A stretch of DNA of 64,000 nt from NCBI GenBank assembly GCA_016584305.1, contig JACEEZ010016486.1, positions 47,459 to 111,458 on the forward strand, read 5' to 3'. The notes under the pieces are model-generated. The model ran no database searches, had not been told where the DNA came from, and saw only the letters and a list, made by a program, of their open reading frames with translations. Shown here piece after piece: positions 1 through 9,285 of the stretch (position 1 is the stretch's first letter; the number at the start of each line of letters is the position of its first letter). The position numbers and the translations under genes are program-made. Origin of the DNA: Chionoecetes opilio. Lineage: Eukaryota; Arthropoda; Malacostraca; Decapoda; Majidae.

Positions 1-81
1 GCCACCTACCGCCAGTTTAGGCCGCTGCAAAATATGGGGTTACAGGGGGCTTCGTACCCAGGTTTTGCGAAATGTTTCGTA
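1..81 (-). repeat. V-family repeat, terminal fragment
   Basis: This stretch is the reverse complement, with small differences, of the distal end of the longer V copy near 31840-31931. Shared landmarks are GCCAGTTTAGGCCGCTG, the run GGGGTTACAGGG and the motif TTTCGTACCCAGG. It therefore marks the outer end of a minus-oriented V copy whose remainder is outside the window or lost. Confidence 0.75.
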
Positions 82-121
82 GGTTATAATGGACGAGGAG
101 TTTCACGTTCGCTACAGACCT
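82..121 (+). repeat. W-family terminal repeat tip
   Basis: GGTTATAATGGACGAG followed by a decayed GCGGTCGCTACAGA is the outer tip of the W terminal inverted repeat seen many times in the window (for example 20166, 28371, 31995 and 47800). Only the tip is present here, directly against the V fragment. Confidence 0.6.
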
Positions 122-375
122 TAATACTCACGTTTTCTGTAATTTTTTTTGCTCAGTATACTGTACACTGTTCCTCTACTTGCGCTTAATATACAAAAAT
201 GATGTATATATTGAAATTATCCTTTTGTTGTCTATAGCGCAAGAGAGAGACATCCTCCTCCATCAAACTCCATTTGGACACTGACCCAGTGACTCACTGC
301 AGTCAGACCCATTCGAGTGAGGCGACCTACGATATTTCTCGTGGATCACAGATTTCACACCTCGCGAGAGGCGAG

Positions 376-490
376 CCAATCAGAGCAGCTACAATTAGCC
401 AATGACAAGCGCGCAAATGTTTTCCTCAGCCAATCAGGCACACTAATATAATAGCCAATCAAAGGCTATTATAATTTCCAAGCGGCCAAT
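376..490 (+). promoter_or_regulatory. array of five CCAAT boxes
   Basis: CCAAT pentamers lie at 376-380, 399-403, 430-434, 455-459 and 486-490, all on the plus strand, four of them as AGCCAAT or GGCCAATC. CCAAT boxes are bound by NF-Y. The array lies about 100-200 bases upstream of the retrotransposon ORF1, so it may be that element's internal promoter or 5' leader; this is inference. No TATA box is convincing nearby. Confidence 0.45.
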
Positions 491-573
491 CATACTCTTA
501 ATTAAAACAAAGCTCCTAAATTTGTATCAGCCCTCGGCGGCCGGCCTCGGTTTAAGTCAGTTGGCTACTTGAA

Positions 574-2107
574 ATGATGGTCAACCCTCTCACCTCGGTA
601 GAGAGTAGACCTTCTCCCCGCTTTCTTCCCTTGCCTGGTGGTGAGTTCGCTCCCGCCATGGCCACTCCTAAGAGGCGCCACGGTTCCCCAGCTGACGAGG
701 AGGGCTTCACTCTTGTGCAGAGAAGCGCCCCAAGCAGCAGGCCGGCCCCCACACGCCCGCAGGTCCTCTACCGCAGTGGAGGATCGCGGCACACCAAGAG
801 ACTACGCAGTTTGAGGTCGTCCGCTGGATCGAGGACGAGTTGAAGGTCGCGCTACGGGTTGATATAACCCGCGAGGGAGACTATCTTCTCCGTGGAGCCA
901 CCTGGGCCGCCGCCACCACCCTGCAGGAGATTGCAGCAGGACAGCCGCGAGGAATTGTCCTGGTGTCGAAGGAGATCACCAGGAGAGGCGTGCTGCTGGG
1001 ATACCCCACCGCCCTCCCCCTGGACCCAGTGCTGGATCACCCTTCCGTCGTCGATGCGGTAAGATGTCACCACAATGCCAGACACGGACGCCACCTCCCC
1101 ACCCGCCAGGTGCTGCTGACGCTGCGGGGACCAGTTCCCGCCTCGCTGGACCTGGGATGCTGGGGACGCTTTAAATGCAGGAGGTATGTGCCTGAGCCCA
1201 TGCGCTGCTACCGGTGCCATGCGTTCGGCCACCACCAGCGCCAGTTTTAGCCGCGACAGTGAACTGTGTGGGGTGTGTAGTGGTGACCACGAGACCCGGG
1301 CCTGCATCCGCCGCCTCCAAGGTGGTGGTGAGAGGCCTGTGGCGCGCTGTCCCAACTGCGGCTCCGGGCACCATGCTTGGAACCGCCGCTGCCCTGCACG
1401 ACTTTGAAGGATCCCAGGATCGGGATCACCACGGCAGGAGGCTTCCAGACCTCCCCCCGGCTCACGGATCCCAGCGCCAGCGCCCTCACAGGTTAAGCCG
1501 GCCGCTTTGGGCGAGACAGCCGCGACAGGAGACCGCTAGGACTTCCCCCTGCCCGAGGAAGCCAGCGCCACCACCGCCTGAGGAGCAGCCGCCCCCAAGG
1601 ACCAGGACCAGGACCAAAAAGGAAGAGGAAAAGGAGGAAGACCAGGAAGGAAGGAGAGGACCCACCATCCCGCCCGGAGCAGGTGATGGAGGTGGACGCC
1701 ACCCTTCCCCCCATGGCGCCCAAACCAGCTACTGGGGCGAGTCTGCTTGCTGCTCATGGGCAGTCACCTGCCCGTCGCTGCGAACGGGCCACCCAGACGC
1801 TGGCAAGGACCTACACATTCCAGGAGGCCGACTTGGTCGACGTCCTGGTCACTTACGAAAACCTGGTGTGTCAGGAGACAGCGGCCCTTGACCAGAAGAT
1901 CTCCCACGAGCCGGCCTCTCCCTTGTGAGGAGGCTGCTCAGAGAGGAAAAGCTCCTGCCAAGGACCCTTCCCACCGCCAGGCCACTTAACGCCCTCACCA
2001 CTTCTACGACCATGTCGGGGAGAAGGAGTGGGTACAGTTCCTGGACGACCAACAGACCGAAGACAGGATACAGATGACGGACCCCTGCTTCTTGACGAAG
2101 ACAGGGA
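574..2107 (+). pseudogene. non-LTR retrotransposon ORF1 (gag-like, zinc knuckles), frameshifted
   Basis: The product would be a nucleic-acid-binding ORF1 protein of an I/Jockey-type LINE. The reading frame shifts at about 800, 1247 and again in the proline- and lysine-rich tail. Reading across frames gives MATPKRRHGSPADEEG (from 658), then VVRWIEDELKVALRVDITREG, then three cysteine-histidine knuckles around 1203-1395 (CYRCHAFGHHQRQ, CGVCSGDHETRAC, CPNCGSGHH), then a KKEEEKEEDQ basic/acidic tail and a final segment with TYTFQEADLVDVLVTYE. The three-knuckle layout is typical of ORF1 in RNase H-bearing LINEs, so it may be the partner of the ORF2 at 16142-19506, though nothing links them directly. 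It ends where the Academ-like element begins at 2113, so the 3' part is missing here. Confidence 0.7.
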
Positions 2108-2112
2108 CCTTA

Positions 2113-2300
2113 TAGTGCGGTATGTAATGTTAGGAAAAAGGGCTCCCGTAGGATTTTTGTGCTAAAATTGATTTTTTTTGCAGTTTCTGGCTTCTATAGG
2201 TATCAGATTAACAGAAAAAGATGGGGTCCCAATTTTCAGACCCCTTACCCCCCTTTGGGGGTCACTTCCCTTTTGGGGCCCCCCGGCACTGACCATGCAC
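2113..2300 (+). repeat. left terminal inverted repeat, Academ-like element
   Basis: It begins TAGTGCGGTATGTAATG and includes the core CCGTAGGATTTTTGTGC and the tract AGATGGGGTCCCAATTTTC. It differs from the right outer end by about one base in its first 60. It also matches the internal end at 5530-5693 over about 170 bp with more differences. Confidence 0.8.
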
Positions 2301-2399
2301 CTATCTCCGCCAATAATTGACCGATTTTCATAATTTGAGTATCCTTTGTAGGTTTTCAGGTATGCCGAGTCGATTTATAGCACTCAAAAAGCAACCGGA

Positions 2400-2452
2400 A
2401 GTGTCCTTATAGCACTTCCGGTTCAGATTTAGCACTTCCGGTTCAGAGTATA
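2400..2452 (+). repeat. tandem GCACTTCCGGTTCAG motif
   Basis: The motif AGCACTTCCGGTTCAGA occurs twice in tandem (about 2414-2450), preceded by the inverted form CAACCGGAAGTG at 2391, so the subterminal region of the transposon holds three ETS-like CCGGAAGTG cores in two orientations. The same cluster is conserved in the right-hand copy at about 6779-6830. Clustered short subterminal motifs are common binding sites for a transposon's own protein; this role is inferred. Confidence 0.5.
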
Positions 2453-2550
2453 GGGTCTAACTCCATTTTTTCTTTTCAGGCATGTTGAAGAAGCAGTTTT
2501 GAGCTCAGTCAGATATACCCTGTGAACTGAGATCGTGGTAGTATCGCCAA

Positions 2551-5118
2551 TATGTCGGAGGAGGACGGGAGTTTGCGTGATCTGTAAAGAAGGTGCCACA
2601 TCAAAGAAGCGATTGGTGAACAATCCGTCATGACAGATGAAATTTTACAACACTGTCAAGAGAGAGTGTCTCTTGGTGATACTGAAAGTGACATTCATAG
2701 ACTACTAAATTACTTGTCAGGTTTAAATGAAGAGAAACTCAAGTACGTTCGGTATCATAGTGAATGTCAGAAACCTATCGTCAACAAGAACAAGATTGAA
2801 CGTCTTAGGAAGAGATCCCGAACCGATTCACCTGTCTGCGCTCCACGAGGACCGGGGCAACCTTCAAGTGCTGTGGGATCTGTTCGGCCAAAGCGGTAAA
2901 AGACTATTCCTGATCAAGTATTTCTTCGCACAGGATCTTCTAAATTACGCTCGACTGATGCCTGTCCATCTTGCACAAATGAATGCGCTGGAAGATAATG
3001 AGCCTGAAACATGGAATGCATTGATGTCCGGTGACTTTGTTGTTTGCAAATCAGAGATACCCTTCACGAATCTCGCCACAGATCAGGCACTCGAACAGGA
3101 AATCAAGAAACTAAAGGGACACGGTGGTATGGTAGGACTCAGCAGAGATGAAGCTGCTCTCAATCGACTCGTCACCACTACACCTTGCCTTGCCCGTATC
3201 GTTGACGAGTATCTTGAGAGCTTCCCAAAAGTTTCCAGGTCATCCGAACACACAGAGCATTACCAGCTGTCTGGACAGATTGCACTGAGGTCAAGAGAGA
3301 ATGCCATAAAGATCCGTCAATCAATAGAGTTGCACTGCACAGACAACCCCTTCAGAGTGAAGACACCATTGAAAAGTTTAGTTTCATCAGCTCTTGTGCC
3401 AGAGGTAGCAAAGCATGATATTCTGCATTATGCAGAAAAGGGTCAGAAGCGATTCGAGGAGTTCGTTTGTGAACGTCTGACTACCACATCAAATCTCTCA
3501 GTTTGGGACAAGATGAAGAAGCTCAAGTTGAAGGCATTCTCAAGTTGGATGGATAAATCAAAAGTACGCATTGGAGATAAAGTCATCAAATTGCGTGAGG
3601 ATCGTAATTTACTGGGCAGATTTCTCATTGTTCAGGGAAGCCGACCAGGTCTAGTGCCAAAATTTGAGGAAATAATTGGCAAGTACGAGATGTCAACAGT
3701 GCCCCGCTCTCTGTGTGCTGTTGATAGATCTTTGTACATCCCAACTGACAAGGCCAGTCTGATGCATGCAGTTGAAGATGCCACAGTTGAATCCCTTGAT
3801 GTTCCTCCAGTACCAGACATAGGGCAGAAAGATCCTCCAGTTAAAGTTCTCATCATTGATGCAATGGGTGTACTTCAGAGTATGACAAAGACGCCAAATA
3901 TGCTGAAGATTTCACACCTTCAGGATGCATTCAACAAACGCATAGAGACAATGATGACAAGCTATGATGAGGGGCGTGTTGTGCTTGATCGATACTTGGA
4001 TCTGTCGTTGAAAAACAAGACCCGGCAGAAGCGATCAACCACATCCATTGAGTACGAAGTTCATCCTGAAATGAAGATCACCATGTCCATTAAGGAGTTA
4101 CTTTCAGCATCAAAAACAAAGCGGAAGCTCACATGCTTGTTTGGCCAAGGACTGCTTGACTATTTCGCAAGCAAAGATTCATTCGTGCTCGTTGTCGTGT
4201 ACGATGATCATATCAAGGGACTAGGTTTTGAGTATGCTCATACACATGAAGAGGCTGATACATTGATTCCAAACCAAGTACTTGCCTCTACAGCCTGTGG
4301 TGCTGCCAGAAAGATCTGCGTATGGTCGCCCGACACTGACGTACTCCTGCTCCTTCTTGATCTTATCGCCTCCAGACAGATAGCATCTACTATATCCTTG
4401 AAGTTTCATACAGGCAAAGGAAAGAAGAAACGGGAAATAGACATCTTTGAAAGAGTGCAGGTTATTGGCCGTCGCAAATGTCAAGGACTTCTTGGACTCC
4501 ACAACTTCTCAGGTGCTGATTGGGGAGGCAGATTCATAGGAATTTCAAAGAAATCATGGGTAGATGCATACCTAAAGCTTGATGATGATGACCCTGCCAT
4601 TGACTGCTTCAAAGCATTAGGGTGCATTTCTATTCCTGCCGAGTTGGTCAATGACGAGCTTCCCACGCAGGTGAAAGCGTTGGAGACTTTTGTGTGTCAT
4701 GTCTACAGTTCAAAAGGTCCAGCAACCCTACCATCACTCAGGTGGGAGCTGTTTCGGTCAAAGAACTTGGAAGGGGAAATGCTTCCACCAACTCGTGCTG
4801 CATTGCTTCCCCATATCATGCGTGCAAACTACATGACAATGCGGGACAAGTCATACCCTGAAAATTGTCCAACCCTTCCTGCAATTGAAAAAAAATGGAT
4901 GGAAATTGGAGAAAGGCGTGTATGTTCCACTGACATGTCTTGCCCTGCCTGCCCCACAAGCTGTAGTTGAACTCGTCAAATGTGGCTGCAAAGTAGGATG
5001 CAAGGGAAATAGGTATAGCTGCTTGAAGAATGGCCTGCCCTGTACTCCTCTCTGTAATGGCAGTGATTGCGCAAACGCTATTCGGGAGGACATTTCAAAT
5101 ATGGACATTGATGAATAA
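2551..5118 (+). pseudogene. XPG/FEN-like nuclease transposase, frameshifted copy 1
   Basis: The gene starts at ATG 2551 (MSEEDG) but a one-base insertion near 2568 and a loss near 2627 break the frame compared with copy 2. N-terminal frame 2630-2899 gives TDEILQHCQERVSLGDTES and stops at SVRPKR. The long open frame to 4970 is genuine only from about 2930 (DLLNYARLMPVHLAQMN); its first 60 or so residues are an out-of-frame shadow. The core contains VLIIDAMGVLQSM (about 3845), HEEADTLI (about 4249), WSPDTDVLLLLL (about 4323) and SGADWGGRFIGISKK (about 4511), which correspond to the acidic metal-binding steps and the GxxD...GIGKK turn of FEN/XPG nucleases. A frameshift near 4890 leads to a tail with seven or eight cysteines (KCGCKVGC, CLKNGLPCTPLC) and a stop at 5116. 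Relative to copy 2, a segment after residue 90 is deleted. Confidence 0.75.
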
Positions 5119-5130
5119 CTGATTGATTTT

Positions 5131-5165
5131 ACGTCCGATTTTGACAGTATCGCAAAATCGGACGT
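5131..5165. terminator. perfect 13-bp hairpin just after the nuclease stop codon
   Basis: ACGTCCGATTTTG and its exact reverse complement CAAAATCGGACGT flank the nine-base loop ACAGTATCG. The hairpin starts 12 bases after the stop codon. In a eukaryote this is not a Rho-independent terminator. It could be an RNA 3'-end structure or a protein-binding palindrome of the transposon. The type label is a best fit only. Confidence 0.4.
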
Positions 5166-5529
5166 ATCGCTAAATACTAACGCGCTTTGGGTGGATGGTT
5201 GGGCGCAGGGGTGGTAACTCCGCCAGTGGAACTCCACTGTCTGTCTTAAGCCAGAAATAAAGGAGGAAAGACAACCCTGTTAACATTATTTAAGTATGCC
5301 TAGCATAAAACGTGGCATGGAAAAGTAGCTTAGACGGCTTTCGTAATAGAAGCGGGTGAGAAAACAACGAAAAATAGAGGTTTCGGTTATACCAAATCTG
5401 GACGTGATAGAGAAATTTAGATATCAGACCTGACATCAGCATCAGCAATTTAGTAGGAATCAGTAGTTCACGTGTCTGTAACAAAGAAAATGTTGAAATT
5501 TGTTGCTTAGTGTTACCAAAGACCAATCC

Positions 5530-5693
5530 TGGGGGTTGCCAAAAGAGGAATGACCCCCAGAAAGGGGGTGAGGGGTCTGAAAATTGGGACCCATCTTTTT
5601 CTGTTAATCTGATACTATAGAAGCCAGAAACTGCAAAAAAATCAATTTTAGCACAAAAAATCCTACGGGGAATACATGGCATACCACACTATT
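5530..5693 (-). repeat. internal terminal repeat of Academ-like copy 1
   Basis: Read on the minus strand this gives ATAGTGTGGTATG, then CCGTAGGATTTTTTGTGC and GATGGGTCCCAATTTTC, the same order as the outer ends at 2113 and 7107 but with more substitutions. It is the natural 3' end of copy 1. Copy 2 begins directly against it. Confidence 0.75.
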
Positions 5694-6669
5694 GTTGCAG
5701 CATCTCTTCTCGCAGAAGGTTGGCGACATTCTTCAGGTGACCAACTATCTCATCATCATTCATCATTGAGGACCTGTAATCCATGGCCATCGTGACTGCA
5801 GTGGAGAGCACAAGACGGTCAGGCTCATTCCGTCTTAGTGATGTGACAAACTTCACTTCTGGAAGGCGCTCGCTGATGAGTCTTTTGAGGTATTTCCGAT
5901 AGTTCTCACTCATTTACATCCACACGGTATCTTTTCAAAATTGACAAGTAGGCATCATTTACCTCAGCCATGCTCAGTGTAACATCCTCGTCACTCAAGG
6001 TGTTTTGAATAGCGAGGACCAATTGTGCATCACATACTGAGCGAATGAGTGGCACATTACTGTGATCTGTCCTCGTTGATATTCGCTGTGCAGAGCGCAA
6101 ACATGTCCGATGATAGTGCTTTTCAAGAGCTGATGCGTCGCCGGGTTCTTCAAGGTCCGCTACTGAAACTCGCTAACATGTTCATCTGGGGTTTTCTGCT
6201 TGATCTGTAGGAGTGTTTTACCCATTGAGTCAGTAAGAACACGGTGCAGTGGCTCTGAGTCATTCTTGGGACAGAAGTCACAGTTGGAAAATAGACACAC
6301 TTGTTCCTTTGGAATAGTCTTTGACCGCTTTGGCCGAACAGATCCCACAGCACTTGAAGGTCGCCCCGGTCCTCGTGGAGAGCAGACAGGTGAATCGGTT
6401 CGGGATCTCTTCCTAAGACGTTCAATCTTGTTCTTGTTGACGATAGGTTTCCGACATTCACTATGATACCGAACGTACTTGAGTTCTCCTTCATTTAAAC
6501 CTGACAAGTAATTTAGTAGTCTATGAATGTCACTTTCAGTATCACCAAGAGACACTCTCTCTTGACAGTGTTGTAAAATTTCATCTGTCATGACCGGATT
6601 GTTCACCAATCGCTTCTTTGATGTGGCACCTTCTTTACAGATCACGCAAACTCCGTCCTCCTCCGACAT
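5689..6669 (-). pseudogene. XPG/FEN-like nuclease transposase, 5' part only, copy 2
   Basis: On the minus strand ATG at 6669 opens MSEEDGVCVICKEGATSKK and runs in one frame to 6160 (KQKTPDEHVSEFQ), so this copy preserves the N-terminus that copy 1 has frameshifted. CVIC and CLFSNCDFC suggest a small zinc-binding N-terminal domain. Coding sense resumes in other frames at 6100-5906 (SVCDAQLVLAIQNTLSDEDV) and 5913-5689 (LKRLISERLPEVKFVTSLRR). The last frame ends EMLQQ and its stop lies in the tip of the internal terminal repeat, so the nuclease core is absent. The N-terminal 90 residues match copy 1 almost exactly. Confidence 0.7.
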
Positions 6670-6924
6670 ATTGGCGATACTACCACGATCTCAGTTCACA
6701 GGGTATATCTGACTGAGCTCAAAACTGCTTCTTCAACATGCCTGAAAAAGAAAAAATGGAGTTAGACCCTATACTCTGAACCGGAAGTGCTAAATCTGAA
6801 CCGGAAGTGCTATAAGGACACTTCCGGTTGCTTTTTGAGTGCTATAAATCGACTCGGCATACCTGAAAACCTACAAAAGGATACTCAAATTATGAAAATC
6901 GGTCAATTATTGGCGGAGATAGGT

Positions 6925-7107
6925 GCATGGTCAGTGCCGGGGGGCCCCAAAAGGGAAGTGACCCCCAAAAGGGGGTGAGGGGTCTGAAAATTGGGACCCC
7001 ATCTTTTTCTGTTAATCTGATACCTATAGAAGCCAGAACTGCAAAAAAATCAATTTTAGCACAAAAATCCTACGGGAGCCCTTTTCCTAACATTACATAC
7101 CGCACTA
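6925..7107 (-). repeat. right terminal inverted repeat, Academ-like element
   Basis: The mirror of 2113-2300: it ends CATTACATACCGCACTA followed by the TTA duplication at 7108-7110. The telomere-like array begins immediately after. Confidence 0.8.
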
Positions 7108-7397
7108 TTAGGTTAGGTTAGGTATACTTTGTGGTTAAGGTTAGGTTAGGTATACTTTGTGGTTAAGGTTAGGTTAGGTTAGGTATACTTTGTGGTTAAG
7201 GTTAGGTTAGGTTAGGTATACTTTGTGGTTAAGGTTAGGTTAGGTATACTTTGTGGTTAAGGTTAGGTTAGGTATACTTTGTGGTTAAGGTTAGGTTAAG
7301 TTAGGTATACTTTGTGGTTAAGGTTAGGTTAGGTATACTTTGTGGTTAAGGTTAGGTTAAGTTAGGTATACTTTGTGGTTAAGGTTAGGTTAGGTTT
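7108..7397 (+). repeat. telomere-like hybrid satellite, nine units
   Basis: GGTTA pentamers (a rotation of the arthropod telomere repeat TTAGG) in runs of two to four alternate with the spacer GTATACTTTGTGGTTAA. Nine spacers can be counted. Unit length is about 27-33 bp and varies by whole pentamers, so unequal exchange or slippage acts on the GGTTA part while the spacer is kept. Confidence 0.9.
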
Positions 7398-7905
7398 CAT
7401 TAAAGCTTATAAGACCCTGACTAATTTTTCCCGGCCAAATTTTAGTGTTTTTTCTGAGGGATTTTTTTTCTTTTTTTTCTTCGAAAATTATGTTTTTGCG
7501 CAAAATACAACTATCTCGATTAGAAAAAGCAACTATTTTAGGCAAAGATATATATATATATATATATATTTTTTTTTTTCTTTTCTCTCGAAAACTATGG
7601 TTTTGCGCAAAATAAAACTAACTCCATTAGAAAAAGCACTGTTTTAGGCCAGAAAAACTAGTCAGTGTCTCTGAAAAAGACCGCGAAACTCTCCTCCATT
7701 ATTACCGTTTCGTACATTGATTTTGAGTATTTTCGTAGGAAATACTTTGGAACTCATCCTTCCGGCTTTGACTGAAATGAACTACCGCACTGTATTGTAT
7801 GCTTATTGTACTTCACATCTGTAAAGGTTCCAGCGTGCGCTCAGCCTTGGTTAACCCACACGGCCGCTATGAAATATGAGGTGCCTCAAAAAATTCTAAG
7901 TCCAG
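7398..7905 (-). repeat. W repeat and Y-interior fragment
   Basis: 7398-7470 is a W-like arm in plus orientation (CTGACTAATTTTTCCCGGCC); 7600-7725 is the minus arm (TTAGGCCAGAAAAACTAG, then GACCGCGAAACTCTCCTCC). 7726-7905 is the reverse complement of a segment inside the Y elements (about 49970-50130 and 57820-58000), with ACTACCGCACTGT and GGTTCCAGCGTGCGCTCA as landmarks. So this block belongs with the Y/W family, lying inverted to the copies at 47-58 kb. Confidence 0.65.
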
Positions 7906-8490
7906 TTAGGTTAGGTTAGGTTAGGTATACTTTGTGGTTAAGGTTAGGTATACTTGTGTGGTTAAGGTTAAGTTAGATATATACTTTATGGTTAAAGTTA
8001 GGTTAGGTTATACTTTGTGGTTAAGGTTTAGGTTAGGTTAGGTATACTTTGTGGTTAAGGTTAGGTTAGGTTAGGTTAGGTATACCTTGTGGTTAAGGTT
8101 AGGTTAGGTTAGGTGTTAGGTTAGGTTAGGTTAGTATACTTGTTGGTTAAGGTTAGGTTATACTTTGTGGTTAAGGTTAGGTTAGGTATACTTTGTGGTT
8201 AAGGTTAGGTTAGGTTAGGTATACTTTGTGGTTAAGTTAGGTTAGGTTAGGTTAGGTATACTTCGTGGTTAAGGTTAGGTATACTTTGTGGTTAAGGTTA
8301 GGTTAGGTTAGGTATATTTTGTGGTTAAGGTTAGGTTAGGTTAGGTATACTTTGTGGTTAGGTTAGATTAGGTTAGGTATACTTTGTGGTTAAGGTTAGG
8401 TTAGGTTAGGTTAGGTATACTTTGTGGTTAAGGTTAGGTTAGGTTAGGTATACTTTGTGGTTAAGGTTAGGTTAGGTTAGATTTTTACAT
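7906..8490 (+). repeat. telomere-like hybrid satellite, about seventeen units
   Basis: Second array of GGTTA runs plus the TATACTTTGTGGTTAA spacer. About seventeen spacers are seen, several with small changes (TATACCTTG, TATATTTTG, TATACTTCG), so this array is more diverged than 7108-7397. Confidence 0.9.
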
Positions 8491-8639
8491 ATAGTGACTT
8501 TGATGATTTTTTGGGAGCCATAAAATCACTTATATTTGCTTCCCCCACCCAAAAACCCCGTATTCCCGCCAGTTCCCAGGCTTGTTGGCTAGAGGGAGAA
8601 GAAAAAAAAAAGATAGGGGTGAAGGACTTCTTCCAAAGT
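8491..8639 (-). repeat. Y-interior fragment beside the satellite
   Basis: Includes TTTTTTGGGAGCCATAAAA and CCCGCCAGTTCCCAGG. It is the reverse complement of about 49500-49690 and of about 57180-57320, where it also sits beside CCTAACC arrays, so the satellite and this flank move together. Confidence 0.65.
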
Positions 8640-9285
8640 TTTACCTTTTCGTACATACCTGGTGTCGTTTCGTAACTCTAGTAGTCAAGTTCAACTCTGA
8701 GCTGAGTGTACGAAACGACTATGGTTTCATATAGACTACGACACATTTTTGGTGTACGAAACAACTTGTGTACGAACTGACTGGACCCGACTATGGCCAG
8801 TGTAATAAATCGACAACTTGCGTCAGCCTTGATTTTGGCGCCGCCCGTACCTTTACCGAAGATAACACTTTAGTCGCCAGCTGCAATAATGTCGCCAGCG
8901 CTAAACATTACGAATTATAGCATCACTACTTTGCCCCGGAAACACTTGTAATAACCCCAAGTCACACACACGGGCAATATAATCCAATATTTCTCTGTGG
9001 TAAATATTCCACCATTATTCCTCCCCAAACAAGCGGCCGCCTCCACCTGTCCTATTTCTTCCTCCATTATCTCCCTTATTTCCCTCTTGCCACCATTATC
9101 AACGCCATCAATGGATTCCCCGGGGCAGCAGTAGATGGGATTGGTGCACCATCCCTTATACCACCCCAATTGGAAAAAGCAGATTTCAGGATACAAAAAC
9201 CGAAATTTAATTCTGTTTAAGAGGCAATTTTTGGGGGATTGTTTCTTGAGCTTGTTTAAAAACCCAAAAACCAAATTCCAAAAAA
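8640..9285 (-). repeat. V-family repeat with a small conserved ORF
   Basis: This is the reverse complement of most of 31050-31830. Landmarks are GTCGTTTCGTAACTCTAG, the GTACGAAACAAC motifs, TTACACTGGCCATAGTC on the complementary strand, and a short minus frame at about 8925-9150 reading GESIDGVDNGGKREI, REIMEEEIGQVEAAACLG and CVTWGYYKC. The peptide is nearly identical in the two copies. The 9150-9285 end is noisy but still follows the other copy (ATAAAGCAGATATTCAGG on the opposite strand). Confidence 0.7.

Larger units (their letters stand above)
2113..7107. mobile_element. Academ-like DNA transposon, composite of two head-to-head partial copies
   Basis: The outer ends are near-perfect inverted repeats beginning TAGTGCGGTATGTAATG (left 2113, right 7107) and are flanked by a 3-bp duplication TTA (2110-2112 and 7108-7110). 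The inverted identity runs inward for about 790 bp on each side (2113-2903 and 6318-7107). A third, more diverged copy of the same terminal repeat lies internally at 5530-5693. The left half carries a mostly complete nuclease-like gene on the plus strand and the right half carries only the gene's beginning on the minus strand. An XPG/FEN-like nuclease, a C-terminal cysteine cluster and a short 3-bp duplication match what I recall of the Academ superfamily. The composite may have moved as one unit because the outer pair are the best-matched ends. Confidence 0.7.

Noticed and set aside
2727..2930. N-terminal 60-odd residues of the long nuclease frame
   Set aside because: The same DNA encodes the conserved N-terminus in another frame, as the inverted copy shows; the long frame is shadow here.
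2890..2934. Mini-intron between SVRPKR and DLLNYAR (GTAAAAG to CACAG)
   Set aside because: About 40 bp is too short for a usual intron and joining leads straight to a stop; a deletion relative to the other copy explains it better.
7108..8490. A real chromosome end
   Set aside because: The TTAGG runs are short, separated by a spacer and flanked on both sides by other repeats, so they are interstitial.
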